Source: Shinella sp. PSBB067
GTDB lineage: Bacteria > Pseudomonadota > Alphaproteobacteria > Rhizobiales > Rhizobiaceae
Reading direction: 5' to 3'
Assembly: GCF_016839145.1 (NCBI RefSeq)
Contig: NZ_CP069303.1
Location: 3,456,501 to 3,520,500 of the forward strand
Length of the DNA stretch: 64,000 nt
Shown here: positions 1 to 10,970 of the stretch, one piece after another
How positions within the stretch are numbered: position 1 is the first letter of the stretch
How the letters are laid out: every line of letters begins with the position of its first letter
Position numbers and translations under genes: made by a program
Notes under the pieces: model-generated
Databases searched by the model: none
The model's input: the letters and a program-made list of their open reading frames with translations, nothing else
Told to the model about the DNA's origin: nothing

Positions 1-326
1 ATCAGGAACCGCAGGCGGCTGCGACCTTCGCCCTCGTCGCGGATGACGGAGAGGCGCACGGTGCGATCCTCGAGCCGCGGCATGGCGGGGGCAAGGAAGC
101 GGCCGGTGAAGAAGACGTTCGGCTCCATGACGCGGTTCGACAGGAAGTCCAGTTCCTGCTGGAGCTCGTAGCCCGCCGTTGCCGGATAGAGCGCCAGCGA
201 GCGACCCGGGCGGCCGACGGCAATGCACTGGTCGGCCGGCGGCTGCGCGAGCGGGGCGGCCGGCGGGATGGCGGCCTGGGCACGGCCGGCCGCAATCGCG
301 TGGTCGAAGCCGTGGCTATCGGTCAT
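1..326 (-). CDS. CelD/BcsL-like GNAT acetyltransferase, N-terminal part only
   Basis: The gene starts at an ATG at 326 and runs off the left edge of the window, so only about 108 residues are visible. The stretch ELDFLSNRVMEPNVFFTGRF, followed by a hydrophilic segment, resembles the N-terminus of CelD/BcsL-type acetyltransferases linked to exopolysaccharide or cellulose synthesis. The acetyl-CoA binding site lies outside the window. It overlaps the end of the upstream flippase gene by 11 bp, which suggests translational coupling and a shared polysaccharide role. The family call rests on the N-terminal pattern and context only. Confidence 0.55.
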   Translation of the reverse strand, partial: MTDSHGFDHAIAAGRAQAAIPPAAPLAQPPADQCIAVGRPGRSLALYPATAGYELQQELDFLSNRVMEPNVFFTGRFLAPAMPRLEDRTVRLSVIRDEGEGRSRLRFL

Positions 327-1749
327 GGCGGTCCATCCCGTTGACGAGGTTCGCCGGCACCGGATTGGCGAAGGCGAAGAGAATGATCGAGAGCTTTCCG
401 CGCACAGCAAGGTGCAGCAGCAGCGCCTCGACGACCATGGCGCTGGCCGTGGCGACGGCCGCCCCGGTGACGCCGAAGAGCGGAATGAGGGTGACGTTGA
501 AGGCGATATTGGCCGCAAAGGCCACGGCATAGACGATGGCGCACAGCCGCTGCTCGCCGGACATGGTGAGCAGCACTTCGCCGGGACCGACGAGCGCCTT
601 GGCGAGAATGCCGGCAAGCAGGATCGCCATCAGCCCGTGGCCCGCCGTGAAGGCCGGGCCGAACAGCGACAGGAGGAAATGGCCGGACGCGACGACGCCG
701 AGGCCGACGGCCAGCGACGGCCAGAAGCTCCAGCGCACCGTCTCGCCGGCAAAGCGCGCGAGCGCGAGGCGGTCGCCGGAGGAGAACAGGGCGGAAAAGC
801 GCGGGGCCGCCGCGGCCTTCACGGAGAAGAACACGAAATGCACCAGCGCCATGGTCTTGGCCGCCGCGAAATAGATCGCCACGCTTTCGGGATCGAGAAA
901 GAGGCCGACGACGATGACGTCGGAATTGGTCAGCAGGAAACCGAAGCCCTCGATGACGAAGATCGGCAGCGCGGCCCTGATCCAGAGCGAGGTCTCGACC
1001 TTGCGCGGCCCGGCGACATAGCGCTTGCGCAGCCGCCATACGATGTTGAAGAACTGCACGACCGTCGTGAGATAGGTGGCGGCAAGGGCGGCGACCATCG
1101 CCGTCAGCGCCGTATGCGGCGCGCCCATCCGCACGGCGATCACCATGAAGACGAGGATCAGCAGGGGCCGGACGATGTAGGTGGGACTGAGCGCCACCAG
1201 CGCCCAGCTATGCGCGCGCGCCGTCCCGTCGAGCACGTCGCCGAGCGCGATCATCGGCATGCAGAAGAGGCCGATGAAGAGGGGCACGACATAATAGCCG
1301 GCGAAGCTCTCGCGGAACAGCCAGAGGACGAGGAAGCCCAGCATCGCCAGCATCGTCGAGGACAGCATGGCGAAGGTGCGGGCCGTCGAGGTGAGGCCGC
1401 GGATTTCCGCATGCGCGTTGCGCCCGGCATAGTCCGGCAGGAAGCGCACGACGGTCGTATGGAGGCCGAGGCAGGACATGTCGCCGCAGATGACCACGAG
1501 CGCCCAGACGAAGACGAAGATGCCGTATTCGAACTCGCCCATCACGCGCGCAAGGATGATCTGCGAGACGAAGGCGATGGCGGCGCTGACGACGCGGATG
1601 GCGAAGGTGATGAGCGCCATGCGCTGGGCGAGGTTGCGCGGATCTTCGCCGGCCAGCACGGAGGCAACGGCGCGCAGAAAGGGCTCCGCCTTGCCACGCA
1701 GGCCCGCAGGCAGCAACTTCTCCGCCGACTGGATGACAGCCATCAACAC
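316..1749 (-). CDS. Polysaccharide flippase of the MOP (Wzx-like) superfamily
   Basis: This 477-residue integral membrane protein has about 12-14 hydrophobic segments across its length, typical of Wzx-type oligosaccharide or lipid-linked polysaccharide flippases. The N-terminal segment containing VSAAIAFVSQIILARVMGEF matches the start of the polysaccharide_synt domain, in which helices alternate with short charged loops. It probably moves lipid-linked sugar units across the inner membrane. The start could be residue 1 or residue 3, because both are Met. The 3' end overlaps the downstream acetyltransferase gene. The substrate cannot be deduced; the nearby GDP-mannose enzyme at 14.8-16.2 kb is too distant to count as the same locus. 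Confidence 0.8.
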   Translation of the reverse strand: MLMAVIQSAEKLLPAGLRGKAEPFLRAVASVLAGEDPRNLAQRMALITFAIRVVSAAIAFVSQIILARVMGEFEYGIFVFVWALVVICGDMSCLGLHTTVVRFLPDYAGRNAHAEIRGLTSTARTFAMLSSTMLAMLGFLVLWLFRESFAGYYVVPLFIGLFCMPMIALGDVLDGTARAHSWALVALSPTYIVRPLLILVFMVIAVRMGAPHTALTAMVAALAATYLTTVVQFFNIVWRLRKRYVAGPRKVETSLWIRAALPIFVIEGFGFLLTNSDVIVVGLFLDPESVAIYFAAAKTMALVHFVFFSVKAAAAPRFSALFSSGDRLALARFAGETVRWSFWPSLAVGLGVVASGHFLLSLFGPAFTAGHGLMAILLAGILAKALVGPGEVLLTMSGEQRLCAIVYAVAFAANIAFNVTLIPLFGVTGAAVATASAMVVEALLLHLAVRGKLSIILFAFANPVPANLVNGMDRHDR

Positions 1750-1844
1750 AGGAACCCGAACGCTACGCAGAACTCAACAGGGCCAGTCTTGGCAGATCAG
1801 GGTTAACAAAGGGTTGGACGACCCGGTGCGAAAGGCCCGGCCGG

Positions 1845-1873
1845 CAAAGAAAATGCCGCCCGAAGGCGGCATT
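1845..1873 (-). terminator. Rho-independent terminator of secA
   Basis: A perfect 9-bp stem (AATGCCGCC / GGCGGCATT) with a CGAA loop in plus-strand orientation lies 56 nt beyond the secA stop. Read on the minus strand it is followed by TTCTTT. This is a standard intrinsic terminator separating secA from the flippase gene. Confidence 0.85.
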
Positions 1874-1928
1874 CCAATCGGCGTGTTACGCCATACCGCG
1901 AGCGGCGAGGCGGGCCATCGGGCGTCTG

Positions 1929-4649
<2,721 letters not shown>

Positions 4650-4756
4650 CAGGATGGTCCTTTCTTTGTGGGCGCCCGGCGCGTGACAGGTCGCACGATA
4701 TTTGCGCGCAAAGCCGTGAAACGCCCGGAAACTGTTCTGGACGCGGGATTGCGTGA

Positions 4757-4785
4757 CAGATAAGAGGGGGGTCGAATGATGTCAA
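4757..4785 (-). promoter_or_regulatory. Candidate sigma-70 type promoter of secA
   Basis: On the minus strand a perfect TTGACA (4780-4785) is followed after 16-17 nt by TTATCT/TATCTG (4757-4763). Transcription would start near 4750, giving a leader of about 100 nt before secA. The -35 box is excellent and the -10 box is weak, as is common in rhizobia. This is a prediction from pattern only. Confidence 0.45.
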
Positions 4786-4886
4786 CGGCTCAGACGGTTG
4801 CACAACTGCCACATTCTGGTGGTGTTGAGCAGTCTGGCACCGGATATCGGCCCGATTCCGGCGAGGATGTGAAAGGTCTTTTCGAA

Positions 4887-5789
4887 ATGTTCAAGTACAG
4901 CAAGCTCGCAACGGTCGCACTCATCGCGATTGTCGCTGCCGGCGGCAGCGTCCGTGCGCAGGATGCGGCAGCCGATCCGGTCGTCGCCAAGGTCGGCGCC
5001 GTCGAGATCCACGAATCGGAACTCAAGCTCGGCATGGCCGGCCTCGACCCGCAGCTCGCCAACCTGCCGGAGGACCAGAAGCGCGTCGCCGCCCTTTCCT
5101 CGATCATCGACGTCAAGCTGCTCGCCGCCGACGCGGACAAGGAAGGCCTGCAGGACACCGACGACTTCAAGCAGCGCCTCGCCTTCCTCACCGATCGCGA
5201 GCTGCACAACGCCTATTTCAAGAAGCATGTCGTCGATGCCGTCACGCCGGAAGAGGTGAAGGCGCGCTACGACAAGGAAGTCGCCGCCATCGAGCCGCAG
5301 GACGAGATCCGCGCGCGCCACATCCTCGTCAAGACCGAGGAAGAGGCCAAGGCCGTCATCAAGGACCTCGACGCCGGCAAGGACTTCGTCGAGATCGCCA
5401 AGGAAAAGTCGACCGACCCGAACAAGTCGGAAGGCGGCGACCTCGGCTATTTCGCCAAGGGCCGCATGGTCCCGGAATTCGAAGCGGCCGCCTTCGCGCT
5501 GGAAAAGGGCGCCTATTCCAAGGAGCCGGTGAAGACGCAGTTCGGCTACCACGTCATCAAGGTCGAGGACAAGCGCAAGCAGCAGCCCCCGGCGCTGGAC
5601 CAGGTCGAACCGCAGGTTCGCCAGCTCGTCATGCGCGACAAGTATCTGGAGCTTCTCGAAAAGGCCAAGGCCGCAGCGCCCGTCGACATCCAGGACGCCG
5701 CGCTGAAGACCGCCTATGACGCGGTCAACAAGCCGGCGGCGGAAGGCGAGGGCGAGGAAGCAGCCCCCGCGACCGAAGGCCAGCAGTAA
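4887..5789 (+). CDS. Periplasmic parvulin-type peptidyl-prolyl isomerase (PpiC/SurA-like)
   Basis: This 300-residue exported foldase begins with a Sec signal peptide (MFKYSKLATVALIAIVAAGG, cleavage likely after the Ala of SVRA at residue 24). A parvulin domain spans about residues 138-235, with the conserved RARHILVKT, GGDLGYF and GYHVIKV blocks. The C-terminus is Ala/Glu-rich. An in-frame upstream ATG at 4776 would add 37 residues before the signal peptide, so I chose the ATG at 4887, which follows GAAAGG at a usable distance. It probably helps outer-membrane or periplasmic proteins delivered by the divergently encoded SecA, but that link is inference. Confidence 0.92.
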   Translation: MFKYSKLATVALIAIVAAGGSVRAQDAAADPVVAKVGAVEIHESELKLGMAGLDPQLANLPEDQKRVAALSSIIDVKLLAADADKEGLQDTDDFKQRLAFLTDRELHNAYFKKHVVDAVTPEEVKARYDKEVAAIEPQDEIRARHILVKTEEEAKAVIKDLDAGKDFVEIAKEKSTDPNKSEGGDLGYFAKGRMVPEFEAAAFALEKGAYSKEPVKTQFGYHVIKVEDKRKQQPPALDQVEPQVRQLVMRDKYLELLEKAKAAAPVDIQDAALKTAYDAVNKPAAEGEGEEAAPATEGQQ

Positions 5790-5795
5790 GACCAT

Positions 5796-5815
5796 GGCCC
5801 GGCGAAAGCCGGGCC
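5796..5815 (+). terminator. Stem-loop between parvulin gene and argJ
   Basis: An 8-bp perfect stem GGCCCGGC / GCCGGGCC closed by a GAAA tetraloop lies 7 nt after the parvulin stop and about 22 nt before argJ. No U-run follows (TCTACC), so it may stabilise the 3' end or attenuate rather than terminate fully. Confidence 0.45.
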
Positions 5816-5837
5816 TCTACCATTCCAGGAAAGCGCC

Positions 5838-7076
5838 ATGTCCGGTTCCATCTCCCCGCTCGCTCCGAAAACCTATGCCGAAATGCCGCCGCTGCGCGGC
5901 GTGCGCATGGCCACCGCCGCCGCCGGGATCAAGTACAGGAACCGGACCGACGTGCTGATGATGGTCTTCGACCGTCCCGCCGCCGTCGCCGGTGTCTTCA
6001 CCCGCTCCAAGTGCCCCTCGGCCCCGGTCGACTTCTGCCGCGCCAACCTTCCAGGCGGCGTCGCCCGCGCGGTTGTGGTCAATTCCGGCAATGCGAATGC
6101 CTTCACCGGCCGCAAGGGCCGCGAATCGACGAAGCTGACTGCGGAGGCTGCCGCCAAAGCCGTCGGCTGTAGCGAAGGCGAGGTCTTCCTTGCGTCCACG
6201 GGCGTGATCGGCGAACCGCTCGACGCCACAAAATTCTCCGGCGTGCTCGACGGCCTTGCCGCCTCCGGCACGGAGGATTTCTGGTTCGAGGCCGCCAAGG
6301 CGATCATGACGACGGACACCTATCCGAAGGTGGCGACGCGCACCGCCGAACTCGGCGGCGTCACCGTCAGCATCAACGGCATCGCCAAGGGCGCCGGCAT
6401 GATCGCGCCCGACATGGCGACGATGCTCTCCTTCGTCGTCACCGATGCCGACATTCCCGCGAACGTGCTGCAATCGCTGCTGTCCGCCGGCGTCGGCCCG
6501 ACCTTCAATTCCGTCACCGTCGACAGCGACACCTCCACCTCCGACACGCTGATGCTGTTCGCCACCGGCGCCGCCGCCGACGACGGCCAGAAGCCCGTCA
6601 CGGCCGACGACGCCACGCTCGACGGCTTCCGCGCGGCGCTGGGCGACCTCCTGCGCGACCTCGCGCTCCAGGTCGTCCGTGACGGCGAAGGCGCGCGCAA
6701 GATGGTGGAGATCACCGTGGAAGGCGCCGAGAGCGACGAGGCGGCCAAGCGCATCGCCCTTTCCATCGCCAATTCCCCGCTGGTCAAGACCGCCGTCGCC
6801 GGCGAGGACGCCAACTGGGGCCGCATCGTCATGGCCGTCGGCAAGTCCGGCGAGATGGCCGACCGCGACCGCCTCGCCATCTGGTTCGGCGATGTCCGCG
6901 TCGCCGTCGATGGCGAGCGCGACCCGTCCTATTCCGAAGCGGCCGCCACCGCCGTCATGAAGCGCGAGGACATTCCGGTGCGCGTCGAGATCGGCCTCGG
7001 CCAAGGCCGGGCGACGGTCTGGACCTGCGACCTCACCAAGGAATATGTCGAGATCAACGGCGACTACCGCAGCTGA
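5838..7076 (+). CDS. argJ: Bifunctional ornithine acetyltransferase / N-acetylglutamate synthase ArgJ
   Basis: ArgJ transfers the acetyl group from N-acetylornithine to glutamate in the arginine cycle, and bifunctional forms also use acetyl-CoA. The 412-residue protein has the family length. The autocleavage site is visible in [16 protein letters not shown], with Thr195 as the new N-terminal nucleophile of the beta chain after cleavage at Ala194-Thr195. The oxyanion-hole region VSSGNAN-type motif appears as [11 protein letters not shown] at residues 81-91. The start at 5838 is preceded by CAGGAAAG. The gene is followed by the GNAT and Nudix genes in the same direction with short gaps. Confidence 0.97.
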   Translation: MSGSISPLAPKTYAEMPPLRGVRMATAAAGIKYRNRTDVLMMVFDRPAAVAGVFTRSKCPSAPVDFCRANLPGGVARAVVVNSGNANAFTGRKGRESTKLTAEAAAKAVGCSEGEVFLASTGVIGEPLDATKFSGVLDGLAASGTEDFWFEAAKAIMTTDTYPKVATRTAELGGVTVSINGIAKGAGMIAPDMATMLSFVVTDADIPANVLQSLLSAGVGPTFNSVTVDSDTSTSDTLMLFATGAAADDGQKPVTADDATLDGFRAALGDLLRDLALQVVRDGEGARKMVEITVEGAESDEAAKRIALSIANSPLVKTAVAGEDANWGRIVMAVGKSGEMADRDRLAIWFGDVRVAVDGERDPSYSEAAATAVMKREDIPVRVEIGLGQGRATVWTCDLTKEYVEINGDYRS

Positions 7077-7113
7077 GGCCCGGAACGTGACCCCTTCCGG
7101 ACAGAAGACGACG

Positions 7114-7872
7114 ATGAGCGATCTCCCGAAGGTCCGGCGGCTGGAAGCCGTCGGTTTTCGCGCGTGGCCGGCGGCCAGCGTGCAGTATGACGGAAGCTGG
7201 CTCTGCCGGCTGACGGCCGGCCATCCCTCGCGCCGGCTGAACTCGGTCAATCCGCTCGATCCCTCCGACACACGCGACATCGAGATCCGCCTGGAAAAGG
7301 CGGCCAAGCGCTTTGCCGATTACGGCCGCCCCCTGCTGGTGCGCCAGACGCCCCTCACGCCGAAAAAGCTCGTCGCCTTCATGGACGAGGCCGGCTGGGC
7401 GAATGTCGGCCGCACCGTGGTCATGACGGTCGACCTTGCGGACCTGCCGCGGGACGAAGGCCTCGACCACCTGCCGAGCCGCGACGTCGGCCGCTTCGTC
7501 GACGCGCGCATCCGCGTCGCCGGCGACGATCCGTCGCTGAAGCCGGGCCTCACCGAGATCATCAACGCCATCAAGCCGGAAGCCGGCCTCTTCATCTTCG
7601 AGGAGCCCGGTTTCGGCCCGACCGCCGTAACCATCGCCGTACAGGACAACGACCTCGCCGGCATCCTCCAGCTCGGCGTCGCGAGCGAACGGCGCGGCCG
7701 GGGTCTCGGCACCGCCATCCTGCATGCCAGCCTGCGCTGGGCCAAGCTCAAGGGCGCCCGCCATGCCTGGGTGCAGGTCGAGGCGGACAATGCCGCCGCG
7801 CTTGCGCTCTACCGCCGCGCCGGCTTTCGCGGCGTCTACGAATACAGCTATCGGGGACCGCACGCGGCATGA
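7114..7872 (+). CDS. GNAT family N-acetyltransferase
   Basis: This 252-residue protein has its acetyl-CoA binding motif in the C-terminal third: LGVASERRGRGLGTAIL (R-G-x-G-x-G/A type), followed by VEADNAAALALYRRAGF, the usual GNAT motif B. The N-terminal half has no assigned fold. I chose ATG 7114 over an upstream in-frame ATG at 7045, because the earlier start would lie inside argJ. The end overlaps the Nudix gene by 4 bp (ATGA). Placement after argJ recalls N-acetylation in amino-acid metabolism, but the substrate is unknown. Confidence 0.85.
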   Translation: MSDLPKVRRLEAVGFRAWPAASVQYDGSWLCRLTAGHPSRRLNSVNPLDPSDTRDIEIRLEKAAKRFADYGRPLLVRQTPLTPKKLVAFMDEAGWANVGRTVVMTVDLADLPRDEGLDHLPSRDVGRFVDARIRVAGDDPSLKPGLTEIINAIKPEAGLFIFEEPGFGPTAVTIAVQDNDLAGILQLGVASERRGRGLGTAILHASLRWAKLKGARHAWVQVEADNAAALALYRRAGFRGVYEYSYRGPHAA

Positions 7873-8291
7873 CCGAGACCATCGCCAAACCGCGCCGCAT
7901 CCTCCTCGTCGCCGCCTGCGCGCTCGTCGATGCGGATGGCCGCATCCTTCTGGCCCAGCGCCCCGAGGGCAAGCAGCTCGCCGGCCTGTGGGAATTCCCA
8001 GGCGGCAAGGTGGAGCCCGGCGAGACGCCCGAGGAGACGCTGATCCGCGAACTGGACGAGGAACTCGGCATCACGACGAAGATCCCGTGCCTTGCCCCCC
8101 TGACCTTCGCCAGCCACACCTATGACGATTTCCACCTGCTGATGCCGCTCTATGTCTGCCGGCGCTTCGAAGGCACCGCGCGGGGCTGCGAGGGGCAGGC
8201 GATCAAGTGGGTGCGTCCCAAGGCGCTGCGCGATTATCCCATGCCTCCGGCCGACGAACCGCTCATTCCGTTCCTGATGGACCTTCTTTGA
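7869..8291 (+). CDS. mutT: MutT-type Nudix hydrolase (8-oxo-dGTP diphosphatase)
   Basis: This 140-residue Nudix hydrolase probably sanitises 8-oxo-dGTP to prevent A:T to C:G transversions. The full Nudix box is present at residues 46-68: GKVEPGETPEETLIRELDEE followed by LGI, with all catalytic Glu residues. The upstream LLAQRPEGKQLAGLWEFPGG is the classic MutT substrate-side segment. The start overlaps the GNAT stop, so translation is coupled. The size and sequence match MutT rather than larger Nudix classes. Confidence 0.92.
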   Translation: MTETIAKPRRILLVAACALVDADGRILLAQRPEGKQLAGLWEFPGGKVEPGETPEETLIRELDEELGITTKIPCLAPLTFASHTYDDFHLLMPLYVCRRFEGTARGCEGQAIKWVRPKALRDYPMPPADEPLIPFLMDLL

Positions 8292-8401
8292 GCGCGACGG
8301 CAGGGGCTTCCCCCGATTTCTCCGTCTCCGTTAAGCAATCATTTAGCACCCTCGTTCAAAGATCGTGCCTGACGTTGCAATGAATGCTTACGAGATCTGA
8401 G

Positions 8402-8722
8402 ATGCGTGACGAAGACTTCTGGAAAGCCGTTCAGGAGAAGGATTTCACGCCGGCCGGCGATACCCGGACCGGTGCGCTCAACCTTGCCCTGCTTTTCGGT
8501 ACGGCGGTGATCGCCCTTGCGCTTGTCCTGACCCCGGTTCTTTCCGCCAAGACCGACAAGCGGATGATGGCGAACGTGCCGGACGAACTGGACATGATCT
8601 CGACGGGCTCGGTCCCCCCGACGGAAGGCGGCAAGCGCTATACGGTCCGCCGCAGCGTACTGCAGGAGATGCCGGGCGCCGTCTGCATCGTCGACGGCTC
8701 GGGGGCCGGCAGCGGCTGCTGA
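8402..8722 (+). CDS. Small single-pass membrane protein of unknown function
   Basis: About 106 residues, with one hydrophobic segment near residues 27-50 (LNLALLFGTAVIALALVLTP) preceded by a charged N-terminus and followed by a polar tail ending SGAGSGC. Arg and Lys lie on both sides of the segment, so topology is unclear. An in-frame ATG at 8384 would add six residues; I prefer 8402 but neither has a strong ribosome binding site. It precedes the Flp pilin gene in the same direction, separated by a hairpin, so a role linked to pilus assembly is possible but unproven. I do not recognise a named family. Confidence 0.65.
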   Translation: MRDEDFWKAVQEKDFTPAGDTRTGALNLALLFGTAVIALALVLTPVLSAKTDKRMMANVPDELDMISTGSVPPTEGGKRYTVRRSVLQEMPGAVCIVDGSGAGSGC

Positions 8723-8724
8723 GC

Positions 8725-8749
8725 CGGCACGAGCATTCAAATCGTGCCG
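8725..8749 (+). other. Intercistronic hairpin before the Flp pilin gene
   Basis: A perfect 8-bp inverted repeat CGGCACGA / TCGTGCCG with a 9-nt loop begins two bases after the upstream stop codon. There is no U-run. It could be an RNA processing or stability element that lets the pilin be expressed above its upstream neighbour. Confidence 0.45.
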
Positions 8750-8769
8750 AAGGCACACGGGAGAGTGGA

Positions 8770-8943
8770 ATGATTGCAAGATTGACGAAATCGTTCCTCT
8801 CCGACGAGAAGGGCGCCACCGCCATAGAATACAGCCTTCTGGCCGCACTCATTTCCGTCGGGCTGATCGCCGCGCTGACTGCGCTTGGCGGCAATCTCGA
8901 AAACGTCCTCGTGACGGTGAGCGACAACATCAAGCCGAAGTGA
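8770..8943 (+). CDS. Flp/Fap-type pilin subunit
   Basis: This 57-residue gene encodes MIARLTKSFLSDEKGATAIE at its start, then a hydrophobic helix and a short polar tail. The EKG/ATAIEYSLLAALISV junction is the type IVb prepilin peptidase (TadV/CpaA) site: cleavage after Gly15, with Glu at position +5 and the Glu-Tyr pair typical of Flp pilins. GGGAG lies 6-7 nt before the ATG. No cpa/tad assembly genes are in the window, so the product would need machinery encoded elsewhere. It ends 3 bp before the stop of the convergent methyltransferase gene. Confidence 0.9.
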   Translation: MIARLTKSFLSDEKGATAIEYSLLAALISVGLIAALTALGGNLENVLVTVSDNIKPK

Positions 8944-8946
8944 CGC

Positions 8947-9816
8947 TCACCCGCCTCCGCCCGGCTTGAGCGCATCGGCAAGGCGCATCTTCGCCGAACC
9001 TGGCTTCAGCGGCTTCTGCTGGCTTTCGTGCGGCGCCCAGCCGGACACGTAGATGATCGAGAACGTCGCCCGGATGCGCCCGTCCGGATCGGAAAAGCGT
9101 TCCGCATAGAGCTCCGCCGCCCGAAGCAGGATGCCGCGCGTCAGCGGCCGCCGGCTGCGGCCCGTGAGCGGGTTGGCCATGCCCATGGCCCTCAGGTCCT
9201 TCATCAGCGCGAAGATCGAATCGTAGCGGACCGTGTAGGTCTCCCTGTCCGTCACCGGCAGGGCGAAGCCGCCGCGCTGGAGGAGCGCGCCGACGTCCCG
9301 CACATCCGGGAAGGGAATGACCCGCGGGCTCGCCCCGCCCGTCATCTCGCTCTCGGCCGCCAGCAACACCTCGCGTAGTTCCTGCAGCGTCCCGCTTCCC
9401 GGAATCGCAGCGATGAAAAGCCCGTCCGGCTGGAGCGCGCGGCGGATCTGCACGAAGACGCCGGGCGTGTCGTTGGTCAGGTGCAGCGCCAGCGGCGAGA
9501 CGATGAGATTGGCCGATTGCGGCTCCAGCGGCACCGTTTCGAGCGGCGAGACGGTCAGGGCCTCGTCCGGGGCGGCAAAGCGCGGGTCCGTCTCAACGCG
9601 CTCGATCGCGTCCACCTTGCCCGTCGCCGCGATGGCCCGTGCCGCCGCGCCGGTATGCCCGTGCAGCTCGACCGCCCGTGCGAAGCGCCGCTCGATGACG
9701 CCGAGACGCTCGGCAAGCTCCCCCGCCACCACGTCGAGCAGGAAATCCGCCGGCTCGCCGCGCAGCGCCCGCAGGCGGTTCGTATCGATCAGGGCATGGT
9801 CGAAGAGCGTTTCCAT
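8947..9816 (-). CDS. NDUFAF5-like SAM-dependent methyltransferase
   Basis: This 289-residue protein matches the BioC/NDUFAF5 methyltransferase group. It begins METLFDHALIDTNRLRALRG, as in alphaproteobacterial members. Motif I is degenerate: VELHGHTGAAAR instead of the usual LDLGCGTG, while LIVSPLALHLTNDTPGVFVQ and RALQPDGLFIAAIPG are the post-I and motif III regions. Mitochondrial NDUFAF5 assists complex I assembly; whether the bacterial protein does the same is inference. I chose ATG 9816; an earlier frame-open extension to 9933 overlaps the divergent comF promoter region. It is divergent from comF, an arrangement common in this class. Confidence 0.82.
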   Translation of the reverse strand: METLFDHALIDTNRLRALRGEPADFLLDVVAGELAERLGVIERRFARAVELHGHTGAAARAIAATGKVDAIERVETDPRFAAPDEALTVSPLETVPLEPQSANLIVSPLALHLTNDTPGVFVQIRRALQPDGLFIAAIPGSGTLQELREVLLAAESEMTGGASPRVIPFPDVRDVGALLQRGGFALPVTDRETYTVRYDSIFALMKDLRAMGMANPLTGRSRRPLTRGILLRAAELYAERFSDPDGRIRATFSIIYVSGWAPHESQQKPLKPGSAKMRLADALKPGGGG

Positions 9817-9877
9817 GGGACAGGTCCAGTTCGGATTTCCTTCGCATTGGCCGCTAACTGCGGCTATTGTCAACCGC

Positions 9878-10669
9878 ATGGGCGAAATCGACGCAGATCC
9901 GTTGCCGGCCGTCCCGTTCCGGCTGGCGGCCATCCGCCGGCTGCGCGCGCTCGCCGGCGCTGCCCTCGATACCGTCTACCCGCCGGCCTGTGTCGGCTGC
10001 GGTGTGCTTCTTGGCAGCAAGGCCAGCCTTTGCCCGCATTGCTGGTCGAAGCTCGCGCTGATCGAGCGCCCCTATTGCGAAGTGCTCGGCACGCCCTTCT
10101 CGCACGATCTCGGGCCCGGCATCCTCAGCGCCGACGCCATCGCCAATCCGCCGCCCTTCGACCGGCTGCGTTCCGCCGCGCTCTATGACGATCTCGCGCG
10201 CATCCTCGTGCAATCGCTGAAATACCGCGACCGCACCGACCTTGCGCCGATGATGGGGGGCTGGATGCTGCGCGCGGGCGACGGCAGCGTTCAGGCGGCG
10301 GATGTCATCCTGCCCGTGCCGCTGCACCGCTTCCGCCTCATCTGGCGCAAGTTCAACCAGGCGTCCGAGCTCGCCCGCGCCATCGGAAGGCTTTCCGGCA
10401 AGCCCGTGCTGGTCGAGGCGCTGCGCCGAACGAAGCGCACCCGCCGGCAGGTCGGCCTCGGCCAGCGCGCCCGCGAGGAGAACGTGCGCGGCGCCTTCAC
10501 CGTCACGCCCGCAGGCCGCGAGGCGCTGTTCGGCCGCCGCGTCGTTCTCGTCGACGACGTCTACACGACCGGCGCCACGGTTGCCGCCGCCACGCGTGCG
10601 CTCAAGCGGGCCGGCGTCAGCGACGTGACCGTTTTGACCTTTGCAAGGGCGCTTGCCGGACCTATATGA
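9878..10669 (+). CDS. comF: ComF family phosphoribosyltransferase-like protein
   Basis: The 263-residue protein has an N-terminal zinc ribbon (Cys38, Cys41, Cys52, Cys55 in CVGCG and CPHCW) and a C-terminal type I phosphoribosyltransferase fold. The PRPP loop is VVLVDDVYTTGAT, and RTRRQVGLGQRAREENVRGAF is the signature ComF block. ComF proteins take part in DNA uptake in competent bacteria, but rhizobial members are often called double zinc ribbon or amidophosphoribosyltransferase proteins and their role is unclear. The ATG at 9878 fits the family N-terminus. A further 60 nt separate it from the divergent methyltransferase gene. Its stop lies 35 bp before grxC. Confidence 0.9.
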   Translation: MGEIDADPLPAVPFRLAAIRRLRALAGAALDTVYPPACVGCGVLLGSKASLCPHCWSKLALIERPYCEVLGTPFSHDLGPGILSADAIANPPPFDRLRSAALYDDLARILVQSLKYRDRTDLAPMMGGWMLRAGDGSVQAADVILPVPLHRFRLIWRKFNQASELARAIGRLSGKPVLVEALRRTKRTRRQVGLGQRAREENVRGAFTVTPAGREALFGRRVVLVDDVYTTGATVAAATRALKRAGVSDVTVLTFARALAGPI

Positions 10670-10704
10670 AAGGCTGGATTTTTCAAGCATTGGAGCAGGA
10701 ACGC

Positions 10705-10959
10705 ATGGCTTCGGTCGTCATCTATACGCGTCAGTTCTGCGGCTATTGCAGCGCCGCCAAGAAACTCCTGGAAACGAAGGGCGTGGCCTACGAGGAGCAC
10801 GATGCGACCTATGCGCCCGAACTGCGCCAGGAGATGATCGAGCGCGCCGGCCGCAACACATTCCCGCAGATCTTCATCGGCGGGCGCCATGTCGGCGGCT
10901 GCGACGACCTGCACGCGCTGGAGCGCACGGGCGAGCTCGACACCCTGCTGGCGGCCTGA
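10705..10959 (+). CDS. grxC: Glutaredoxin 3
   Basis: This 84-residue dithiol glutaredoxin has the CGYC active site at residues 12-15, the TFPQIFI cis-Pro segment and the GGCDDLHAL glutathione-binding end. It reduces disulfides and mixed disulfides using glutathione. I chose the ATG at 10705, which follows GGAGCAGGAACGC; an upstream ATG at 10666 would add 13 residues atypical of the family and would overlap comF. The order comF-grxC-amidase is conserved in many alphaproteobacteria. Confidence 0.95.
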   Translation: MASVVIYTRQFCGYCSAAKKLLETKGVAYEEHDATYAPELRQEMIERAGRNTFPQIFIGGRHVGGCDDLHALERTGELDTLLAA

Positions 10960-10970
10960 GGAGACCTGCA

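Noticed and set aside
223..1806. 527-codon plus-strand frame over the flippase gene
   Set aside because: Asp/Arg/Gly-rich antisense sequence; the minus-strand frame has clear membrane helices.
7045..7113. Upstream start for the GNAT gene
   Set aside because: It lies inside argJ and has no ribosome binding site; 7114 is the better start.
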